From positions 30,880 to 94,879 of IMG/VR virus record IMGVR_UViG_3300023082_000009: 64,000 nt of DNA, one strand, 5' to 3'. This document shows positions 1 to 6,511 of the stretch, in pieces; positions within the stretch are counted from its first letter, which is position 1, and each line of letters starts with the position of its first letter. Position numbers and translations under genes: made by a program. This stretch comes from a virus. The notes under the pieces were generated by a model. That model did not search any database and was not told where the DNA came from. It worked only from the letters and a program-made list of their open reading frames with translations.

Positions 1-272
1 CGATCCTGGGTGAGCAGATCCAGATCTTCGCAGGGGCGGCAGACATCTGCGCACCGGAGGAGCTGGCCCTGCTCGGGGTGAAGATTCCGAAGTGGTACGC
101 GGAGCGGTACCTGGACCCGCAGGAAGTGGCGCAGCTCTTTGACGTATCGGTAGTACGGGCGGGCGAGATTGCCCGGCCTACGCTGCATGCGGTAGCCACC
201 TCGGAAGGCGTTGTGATCAAGGCCGTAGGGGAGGAAGCACCACGCCGCATGCGGATGAGGAGGAACACCTGA
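1..272 (+). CDS. C-terminal part of an unknown protein (5' cut by window edge)
   Basis: An open frame runs from base 3 without a stop until TGA at 270-272, so the real start lies upstream of the window. No family recognised. The tail is basic and ends RRMRMRRNT, one of the terminal arginine-rich peptides that recur on many proteins here. Its stop overlaps the next start (TGATG), so the two genes are probably translationally coupled. Confidence 0.6.
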   Translation, partial: ILGEQIQIFAGAADICAPEELALLGVKIPKWYAERYLDPQEVAQLFDVSVVRAGEIARPTLHAVATSEGVVIKAVGEEAPRRMRMRRNT

Positions 273-1237
273 TGCCAGACGCACGAGTAGAGCTATGGCG
301 CGATCCTCGCATGATGCAGGACGTGCTTACCTACACCTTCACCTACACTCGCGAGCAGTTCCACGAGATGGAGCGTGATCTGGTCATGTCTGCGCGTAAC
401 ACGGTAGCCCAGGAGCTTTCCCAGCTGATCTACCAGCGCCTGGGAGAGCTAGGGCTGCGGGGAGCCACCATGGCCGCCTGGATGGAGGCTGGATCTGGGC
501 AGGCGCGGCAGTACGGCCTGGGCCTGGACATGGCTAACCCTCAACACATGGTAGGCCTGGGGCTACTTGTTGCTGCGGAGTACCACCGCCCCACTTTCGT
601 CAACCTGATGGATCTGGACCGTGGGGTAGAGGTGCGGCTGGAGTGTGGCTACAACAACCTGGAGTACACGGTAAACCTGTACGTGCATGTCAGGGTTCCA
701 GCGCACTTGGCGTACCGGGGTGGCCGCTCCCTGAGCATGGGAGAGGCGCCTATACGAGGGGACCGGTACCGTATGGGCGGCAGCGAAGTGAACTTGGTCC
801 AGGAGAGTATGACCCTCGACCTGGGCGGAGAGCTGCGCAGCATGCCACGAGGCCCGCGCCGGGCGGAGGTGTCATTAAACGGAGTCGACGTTGGCTCCTT
901 CACGGATCTCACCGTGGCCGCCAATATCACGGGAGGCGAGGCAGTAACACTGCGTGACCCTGCCATGGTAGTAGCGGCTCGCGAGAACCCGGAGCGGGAG
1001 AGCATACGCAACGAGGCCAGGGCACTCACCAATCAGCAACAACTACGCAACCAGGAGCGCATCCTGGAGCAGAACAACATGCGGCAGCAGCAGGTGGCCG
1101 CAGCAAGAGCAGCACTCGACAAACCCCAGGGTGAGTTGAAGCCGCGCAAAGCCAAGAGGGTCAGTGTCGGTACCGAGACACCGCCCCTTGAGGCAGAATC
1201 ACCACGTCGATTGAAACTTCGGCGAGACCGAAAATAA
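272..1237 (+). CDS. Unknown 321-aa protein with basic C-terminal tail
   Basis: ATG overlaps the preceding TGA by one base. The first ~240 residues look globular. Residues ~245-295 are rich in Q, N, R and E and look like a helical or coiled-coil stretch. The protein ends PRRLKLRRDRK, closely resembling the tail of the upstream gene and the N-terminal MKRINLR peptides at 62.6-63.6 kb. No domain recognised. A virion or packaging role is possible but unsupported. The palindromic repeat at 1243-1258 lies just after its stop. Confidence 0.75.
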   Translation: MPDARVELWRDPRMMQDVLTYTFTYTREQFHEMERDLVMSARNTVAQELSQLIYQRLGELGLRGATMAAWMEAGSGQARQYGLGLDMANPQHMVGLGLLVAAEYHRPTFVNLMDLDRGVEVRLECGYNNLEYTVNLYVHVRVPAHLAYRGGRSLSMGEAPIRGDRYRMGGSEVNLVQESMTLDLGGELRSMPRGPRRAEVSLNGVDVGSFTDLTVAANITGGEAVTLRDPAMVVAARENPERESIRNEARALTNQQQLRNQERILEQNNMRQQQVAAARAALDKPQGELKPRKAKRVSVGTETPPLEAESPRRLKLRRDRK

Positions 1238-1242
1238 CCAAC

Positions 1243-1258
1243 GTGCAATTGATTGCAC
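1243..1258. repeat. 16-bp palindromic repeat, copy 1 (exact, TG centre)
   Basis: GTGCAATTGATTGCAC: seven-base inverted arms around TG. It lies between a stop codon and the AGGAGG ribosome-binding site of the GTG-start gene at 1272, a placement several copies share. Confidence 0.9.
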
Positions 1259-1271
1259 AGGAGGCAACAAC

Positions 1272-1715
1272 GTGAGCCACACCAGCGCAGTAAAAAGCAT
1301 TGCCATCACCAGCGTTGAAGCGCTGCGTGAGGCCGTCAAGGAACTGAACGCCAACGGCGTGAAGTGCAGCTTGGTCGAGAACTCCACCCCTCGCGCCTAC
1401 TACAGCAACCAGACCGGCCTGGGCAAAGCCGACTTCGTACTCAAGCTGGACAACAGCCGTTACGACGTTGGCTTCTACAAGTCCGAGAACGGCGGCTACG
1501 AAGTGCGCACCGACTTCTGGGGCCAGGACGTGAAGAACCAGCTCGGCGCCACCGCGTCAGGCCCTGGCAAGACTGAGCAAGCCCAGCTGGGCAAACTCTT
1601 CCAGGCGTACGGCATCCACGCCGCCATGATGGAAGCCCGCCGCAAGGGCCTGATGGCTACCCGCCAGAAAGGCAAGGACGGCATCGAGCAAGTAGTCGTC
1701 TCGGGCTACCGTTAA
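1272..1715 (+). CDS. DUF1257 (Ycf35-like) protein
   Basis: 147 aa starting at GTG, preceded by a strong AGGAGG. The N-terminal MSHTSAVKS, the central DNSRYDVGFYKSENGGYEV and the C-terminal pattern of a Tyr-rich helix, ARRKG and a short strand match my recollection of the DUF1257/Ycf35 family, known from cyanobacteria, plastids and phages and without an assigned biochemical function. The next gene looks like DUF2997, its usual partner, which strengthens both calls. No AAA ATPase partner is visible in the window. Confidence 0.7.
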   Translation: MSHTSAVKSIAITSVEALREAVKELNANGVKCSLVENSTPRAYYSNQTGLGKADFVLKLDNSRYDVGFYKSENGGYEVRTDFWGQDVKNQLGATASGPGKTEQAQLGKLFQAYGIHAAMMEARRKGLMATRQKGKDGIEQVVVSGYR

Positions 1716-1750
1716 TCCACTCACCCGGCCATAGGCCAGAGGACCGCACC

Positions 1751-1954
1751 ATGCGTAAGCAAGTCGTTATCTCCATCCTCCCGGATGGCACCACCAGCAT
1801 CGACGCCCAGAACTTCAAAGGTAAGGGCTGCCAGGATGCTACCAACCAGATCGCGCTCGCCCTGGGCGGTGCCGGTCGCGACACGTCGGACGACAAGAAG
1901 AAGCCTGACTTCTTCGCGCCCGGCACCACCGGCACCCAGACCCACAACGTCTGA
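1751..1954 (+). CDS. DUF2997-like small protein
   Basis: 67 aa, ATG after AGAGGA. The pattern of a short beta strand with ISPDG-type turn (ISILPDGTTSIDA), FKGKGC, then a helix ending in ALGG fits DUF2997. That family is found next to DUF1257, as here, 35 bp downstream of it. The C-terminal ~25 residues are Lys/Asp/Pro/Thr-rich and probably disordered. Function unknown. Confidence 0.65.
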   Translation: MRKQVVISILPDGTTSIDAQNFKGKGCQDATNQIALALGGAGRDTSDDKKKPDFFAPGTTGTQTHNV

Positions 1955-1978
1955 TAGCGAGGCACCAGGAGAGAGATC

Positions 1979-2353
1979 ATGGGACTGTTAGCCAATAGCT
2001 TGGACAAGCCGCAGGACGCAGTGGTTATCACCTTCGGGGAGGACGGCTCTGCCGAGTCCCTGCACGTAGACCAGTTCGACCTGGGCTTCCTCGGCAAGAA
2101 GGAAATCACCCGCGCCACGGACATCCGCTTCGAGGGTGACACGCAGGACTGGACGATCTACCTCCTGGACGCCAAGGGCGAAAACCCTACGCTGGCCTGG
2201 AAGGGCTGCAAAGGCCTGCCCTCCTACGAAGTGGCGCGCACCGTCGAGGTGGCTTGGTTGAACCTTTGCCGTCTCAACGATGCCGACCCGCGTGACGGGG
2301 ACGGACACACCTACCTCAACCAAGCACGGAAGGCCAACGGTCTCGCCATCTGA
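1979..2353 (+). CDS. Unknown 124-aa protein, last gene of the DUF1257 unit
   Basis: ATG after AGGAGAGA, 24 bp behind the DUF2997-like gene and directly before a strong terminator, so it is probably the last gene of that transcript. Acidic, mixed alpha/beta, no membrane segment or recognisable motif. Its position suggests a role with the DUF1257/DUF2997 pair, which is inference only. Confidence 0.7.
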   Translation: MGLLANSLDKPQDAVVITFGEDGSAESLHVDQFDLGFLGKKEITRATDIRFEGDTQDWTIYLLDAKGENPTLAWKGCKGLPSYEVARTVEVAWLNLCRLNDADPRDGDGHTYLNQARKANGLAI

Positions 2354-2366
2354 CCTTCCACCCCTC

Positions 2367-2392
2367 GGGCGCTTCGGCGCCCTTCCTTGTTT
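2367..2392 (+). terminator. Rho-independent terminator
   Basis: Stem GGGCGC / GCGCCC with a TTCG tetraloop, followed by TTCCTTGTTT. It separates the DUF1257 unit from the replication block. Confidence 0.85.
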
Positions 2393-2403
2393 CGGAGAAC
2401 ACC

Positions 2404-2727
2404 ATGAGTCGATCAATCGCAGAAGAGCTGCTGGCGCGAGTGCGTGAGCAGATCCACGGCATCGGAGCCCGCCCAGGCCCGTCCGCTTTGGCCGTGTATT
2501 GCTGGGTGCTGGGCGTCATGTCTTACGAGGGCGTCCGCGTCCTGGAAGTGACCCCTTCCCAGATCCATCTGGGCGTAGTAGTCGGAGGCAACGCCCGCTA
2601 CACCGGGGTGGGCTTCTCCTTGAACACGATCAAATCGTCACTGGAGATCCTGGAGCATCACGGCTGGCTTATCATCAGCAGGAAGCCCGCGAAGAAGGGC
2701 GAGATCCTCCGTATCGAAACCCCATAG
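2404..2727 (+). CDS. Small winged-helix-like protein
   Basis: 107 aa, first gene after the terminator, ATG after CGGAG. A helix pattern (ALAVYCWVLGVMS, then TPSQIHLG, FSLNTIKSSLEILEHHGWLI) followed by ISRKPAKKGEILRI resembles a winged helix with a wing. A DNA-binding regulator or replication accessory is plausible because it heads the replication block. The family is not identified. Confidence 0.6.
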   Translation: MSRSIAEELLARVREQIHGIGARPGPSALAVYCWVLGVMSYEGVRVLEVTPSQIHLGVVVGGNARYTGVGFSLNTIKSSLEILEHHGWLIISRKPAKKGEILRIETP

Positions 2728-2737
2728 GGCCTCCGCC

Positions 2738-3274
2738 ATGACGCGCTTAGTTCAGCAACCGCTAGTAGATCGCAAAGAGTTTCACGAGCTGTACCGCAAG
2801 CTCCGTTTTTGGTGGGGCATGCGGCACATCGAAGAGTCCGCCTACCTGCTCGGCATGCACGTCCTCCAGAAGATGAGCAAGCAAGACAGCCTGGAAGTGT
2901 CCGGGACTTGGCGCGAGTTCGCCGGTCAGATCGTGATGCGCGGCGGCGAGATCCTCGCTGGCCCTGTCGACGATAACCAGTACATGTTCCTCGGCGCCCT
3001 GCACCAGCTGCAAGGTACCGTGGGCGTGCTGAGCCACATCAACCAGGAAGGCATCGAGCTGACCAAAGCAGACGCCTACCAGAACCTGGGCCGCAGCCCA
3101 CACTTCACCAAGGAGCCGGGCGTAGATCCTAACCTGATCGGGGCGGACACTCCGTTGCTCTTCGTGTACGTGCCGTGGGCCGGGTACGACATGGAAGCCA
3201 CCTGGGCGAAGTACCCAGAGTGCGGTCGGCTGGTCAACCTCCCGAACTGGCTCACGGTGAAGGGGAGGGGCTAG
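2738..3274 (+). CDS. Unknown 178-aa protein in the replication block
   Basis: ATG ten bases after the previous stop. Mostly helical, with aromatic-rich ends (KLRFWWGMRH near the N terminus; YVPWAGYDM and LPNWLTVKG near the C terminus). No motif recognised. It sits directly before the initiator gene (2-bp gap) and is probably co-expressed with it. Confidence 0.65.
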   Translation: MTRLVQQPLVDRKEFHELYRKLRFWWGMRHIEESAYLLGMHVLQKMSKQDSLEVSGTWREFAGQIVMRGGEILAGPVDDNQYMFLGALHQLQGTVGVLSHINQEGIELTKADAYQNLGRSPHFTKEPGVDPNLIGADTPLLFVYVPWAGYDMEATWAKYPECGRLVNLPNWLTVKGRG

Positions 3275-3276
3275 CC

Positions 3277-4632
3277 ATGAAGTACAACCACGGGCACCAC
3301 ACTTTGTCGACCCTGGCAAAGACGCTGACCACCAAAGACGACGCTCACTTCATCGCCTACATCGAAGTGATGTCCGTTCTGGGCAAGTTCTGGTCCGCCC
3401 GGTTCACCCCCAGCGAGTTCCTGGTCCTCAGTTTCCTGGCCAATCGCACGCTGATTTTCCGTAAACGGGCGGAGGCAATCACCCGTAGACACTTCGAGGA
3501 GGGCATCTCGTCGGAGAGAGGGGACACCTGCACAGGCTGCGGAGTGAGCGAACACGCCCGAGTCAGGGCTTTAAACTCTTTGTGTTCCCGCAATTTCATC
3601 AACGTACACTGCTTTTTGGAAGGCAAAACAGAGACCAAGCCCCGGATCTACGAGCTGAATTATGAGCTTTTAGTAGAGGGCCACGACCTCGGGGAGATCC
3701 GAAACATGCTAAAACGTAGCCGAACACTCGACCGAGATAAGCGTCCCGAGGACGATTTTTATGCCGAAAATACCCCCCGACAATTCGCGGGGGTACCCCC
3801 CGACAATCGTGGAGGCTTAACAGAGCTATTACATAGCTCTAAAAGAACTTCTATTAACATAGAAGAGTCGGCAGCTGCGCAGCCGAGCCAATCGAGGTTG
3901 AAGGTTGGTAAGAAGACAGTAGCGGGCGCAATCAATTGCACACCCAAACCTCCGCCTACTGGTAATGCCGCAGAGCGCATCGCGCAGATCCAAGCTGACA
4001 CTACGAAAGCTCGGACCACCCGCGTGGCTACTGCAAAGACCCTCCCCGCCCGGCGCTGGGAGATCAAGGATCTACAGGCCCTCCTTGACCAGGGGCGCGC
4101 CGACGCGGGCGTCACCGTGCCTCGCGTTATGGCGACTACCAAAGGGGCGGGTGTGTTGTTCAAGCGGATGAAGGAAGCCGAGATCACCGACGCGCTGGAG
4201 TTCTTCACCTGGACCTTCCAGAACTGGGGCACCGTGGCCTCGGCCAACCGCCGCGCCAAGGCCAAGCAGTTGAAGGACACCAAGGCGTCGAACAGCGAGA
4301 TGTCCCTGATCCCGAACTTCGCGGAGCTGGCCTACCGCTTCCCCTACATCCTCGCGTTCTTCAACGACCGCAAGTACACCAAGGTGCAGGAAGAGCAGAA
4401 GGTTGTCCGGCAGAAGCAGGAGACCCGCGCCCTCGCAGAGAAGCAGCAGGTGGCCATTGCTACCCGCCGCGACATCGTGCGCCAGCAGGACATCGAGCAA
4501 CGCGACAAAGACCGAGCTGCCCAGGAGCGTCGCGTAGCCCGCCCGGTCGTGCGCCGCAGCCGCCAGCTCGTCGACGACCTGGACGAACCGTTGCCAGCCT
4601 ACAAAGAAAGGGAGTGGAACCCAGATGAGTAA
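3277..4632 (+). CDS. Replication initiator, lambda O-like organisation
   Basis: 451 aa. The N-terminal ~190 residues carry a winged-helix-like region (LSFLANRTLIFRKR; VRALNSLCSRNFINVH) typical of phage replisome organisers. A low-complexity linker (~190-250) follows, then a helical C-terminal half with a charged coiled-coil stretch and the basic piece VVRRSRQ. The DNA encoding the linker is distinctly AT-richer and holds two 14-bp iterons and two inverted repeats, as the lambda origin lies within gene O. A possible loader and a DnaB-type helicase follow at once. Function is inferred from architecture and context, not from a conserved motif. Confidence 0.65.
   Translation: MKYNHGHHTLSTLAKTLTTKDDAHFIAYIEVMSVLGKFWSARFTPSEFLVLSFLANRTLIFRKRAEAITRRHFEEGISSERGDTCTGCGVSEHARVRALNSLCSRNFINVHCFLEGKTETKPRIYELNYELLVEGHDLGEIRNMLKRSRTLDRDKRPEDDFYAENTPRQFAGVPPDNRGGLTELLHSSKRTSINIEESAAAQPSQSRLKVGKKTVAGAINCTPKPPPTGNAAERIAQIQADTTKARTTRVATAKTLPARRWEIKDLQALLDQGRADAGVTVPRVMATTKGAGVLFKRMKEAEITDALEFFTWTFQNWGTVASANRRAKAKQLKDTKASNSEMSLIPNFAELAYRFPYILAFFNDRKYTKVQEEQKVVRQKQETRALAEKQQVAIATRRDIVRQQDIEQRDKDRAAQERRVARPVVRRSRQLVDDLDEPLPAYKEREWNPDE
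3771..3941 (+). other. Candidate replication origin inside the initiator gene
   Basis: Two identical 14-bp direct repeats TACCCCCCGACAAT (3771-3784 and 3794-3807; 23-bp period), with a GGGGGTACCCCC palindrome between them. Two AT-rich inverted repeats follow: AGAGCTAT-TAC-ATAGCTCT (3822-3840) and CTTCTAT-TAAC-ATAGAAG (3848-3865). A copy of the 14-bp palindromic repeat (3927-3940) ends the cluster. The cluster lies where the protein is a linker, as in lambdoid O genes. Confidence 0.55.
3927..3940. repeat. Palindromic repeat, copy 2 (one mismatch), in coding sequence
   Basis: CGCAATCAATTGCA differs from the core only in its first base. It lies inside the initiator gene at the 3' edge of the candidate origin. 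Confidence 0.75.
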
Positions 4633-5230
4633 GTCAACCGAACGTTTCATGGCTGCCGGGGTTCCTCGGTCCTGCTGGGAGCTGAGCTGCCGCGACCGTG
4701 GTCAGGTGAACATCACCGAGTGGGCCAAGGAGCAGGCCCGCCGCCGTAAAGAGCGGGAGGCCCTTGTCTCCGCCTACGTCCTGCACCCCGTGACCAAGCG
4801 AGGGGCCGAACGCCGGGCGGAGGATTTCACCTATTGCCAGGAGACGGTCGACCTGCTCGCGAGGCAGGCGGTGCTTGAAGGATTGCCTGTGAAAGTAGTT
4901 CCGTTCCACGGGCTGGTTCATGCTCTTCAACACCCCTCGGCCTATATCTCCCAGGACACGGACCCAGAAGCCCGCGCCAGGACCACGATATTTGACTTAC
5001 TTGGTCAAGGAGTTATTGTCGTACCTCTCCTGCCCAACCCGCTCGACGCTGAATGCGAGCCATATCAGTATCGGGTCGCGCTCGACTTCCTGCTCACCCA
5101 CCTCTACGAGGGCGGTGCCCTGGTCATCGGCGGTTCGGAGCAGCTAAGCAAGCGACTTCAAAGTGGCTACCCCGATTCCCTGGAACGTCTACTCCTGGGG
5201 AACTCGGAATACTTCGGGACAGGCTCATGA
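4625..5230 (+). CDS. Possible helicase loader
   Basis: 201 aa, ATG overlapping the end of the initiator gene by 8 bp; its stop overlaps the helicase start (ATGA). The second half (GQGVIVVPLLPNPLDAECE..., YRVALDFLLTHLYEGGALVIGGS) loosely resembles the Walker B and sensor region of DnaC-type loaders, but I see no Walker A. The loader role rests mainly on position between an O-like initiator and a DnaB helicase, where lambda P and DnaC analogues usually sit. Confidence 0.5.
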   Translation: MSKSTERFMAAGVPRSCWELSCRDRGQVNITEWAKEQARRRKEREALVSAYVLHPVTKRGAERRAEDFTYCQETVDLLARQAVLEGLPVKVVPFHGLVHALQHPSAYISQDTDPEARARTTIFDLLGQGVIVVPLLPNPLDAECEPYQYRVALDFLLTHLYEGGALVIGGSEQLSKRLQSGYPDSLERLLLGNSEYFGTGS

Positions 5231-6501
5231 GCACAGGATTGAAATTCATCGCTTCGGCGATCCAGCACCAGGCGGGGAACGCGATCATCCGCGTCGACCC
5301 CGACCTGCTGATCACGGAGCAAGAGGTAGCGGTCTACGAGTTCTGCCGTGACTACTACCGCAGCTACCGCGAAGTGCCCACGCCCGCGATGGTCCAGGAG
5401 AACCTGAACATCCGCATGCCTCGGGTAGAAGGGCCGGTGGGTTTCTACGAAGACGAACTCCAGGATCGCTTCAACTTCGAGGTGGTCCGGGAGGGCTTCA
5501 CCGATCTGCGCTCGATGGTCCAGGAAGGCAAGCCCGGTCCGATGATCGAGACCATGGAGCAGACCATCCGGCGCATCCGTCGGACCCGTCGCGGCCAGGG
5601 CGGGATGATCAACATCGGCGAAGCCATGACCTTGGCCATCGACCGCCTGCAAGCCCTCCAGGGGAGCGGCGGGATGTCAGGGGTACCTACCCCTTGGCCG
5701 ACCCTCAATCGCATCACCAGCGGCTACCAGAACGCCGACCTGATCACCTGGGTGGGCCGGACCTCCCTCGGTAAGACGATGATGCTCCTGGCCCAAGCCG
5801 AGTTCGCCTATGACAACGGCTACTCGGTTCTTTTCGTTACGACGGAGATGGCCTCGGAAGCAATCGCACGACGCTGGATGGCCATGAAGTGGGGCTTCGA
5901 TCCCGAGGCCCTCAAGTCGGCCCAGGTCTCCACTTACACCCTGCGCAAGATGCGTGCGCTGAACGTCGAACTCCTCGGGCGGGAGCGCTTCCGTTTGCTC
6001 AGCGCCGGGATGAAGGGTGACCTTGCCATGGTCGAGGCCGCCATCGAAGAGATGCAGCCCGACATCCTGTTCCTGGACGGTGTGTACCTGATGCGCCCGA
6101 GCGGCAAGCAAGTACCCCGCAGCAAGACCGAGCAGGTCTCTGCCGTGTTCGACGAACTCAAGCAACGCAACATCGACACCAATATCCCGTTTGTCGTCAA
6201 TACCCAGTTCAACCGGTCATCCGGGAAGGGCGGTAAAGAGGGCAGCCTGGAAAGCATCGGCCTCTCCGACACGATTGGCCAACACAGCTCCATCGTAATT
6301 GCGATCAAGCCTGGACCCACGGACAACTGGCACCACTCCCGAGAGCTGGACTTGCTCAAGGGGCGGGAAGGTGAACAGGGCAAGGTGAACATCAATTACC
6401 GCTTCAAACCTACGGATCTCAGCGAGATGTCGGATGAGCAACTGGAGGAATGCAGCAATGGGGCGCCCGCTATCGGAAGCGATGGCGAGATCTACACTTG
6501 A
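5227..6501 (+). CDS. DnaB-family replicative helicase
   Basis: 424 aa. The N-terminal ~130 residues form a shortened DnaB N-domain and linker; the linker includes a basic cluster RRIRRTRRGQGG. The RecA-like core has Walker A GRTSLGKT (177-184), FVTTEM after strand 2, Walker B DILFLDGV (~275) and the VNTQFNRSS motif. The start (ATG 5227) was chosen over upstream codons because it overlaps the preceding stop. It would unwind DNA at the fork and hand primer sites to the primase at 10456. Confidence 0.9.
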   Translation: MSTGLKFIASAIQHQAGNAIIRVDPDLLITEQEVAVYEFCRDYYRSYREVPTPAMVQENLNIRMPRVEGPVGFYEDELQDRFNFEVVREGFTDLRSMVQEGKPGPMIETMEQTIRRIRRTRRGQGGMINIGEAMTLAIDRLQALQGSGGMSGVPTPWPTLNRITSGYQNADLITWVGRTSLGKTMMLLAQAEFAYDNGYSVLFVTTEMASEAIARRWMAMKWGFDPEALKSAQVSTYTLRKMRALNVELLGRERFRLLSAGMKGDLAMVEAAIEEMQPDILFLDGVYLMRPSGKQVPRSKTEQVSAVFDELKQRNIDTNIPFVVNTQFNRSSGKGGKEGSLESIGLSDTIGQHSSIVIAIKPGPTDNWHHSRELDLLKGREGEQGKVNINYRFKPTDLSEMSDEQLEECSNGAPAIGSDGEIYT

Positions 6502-6511
6502 GGACTGAGCA

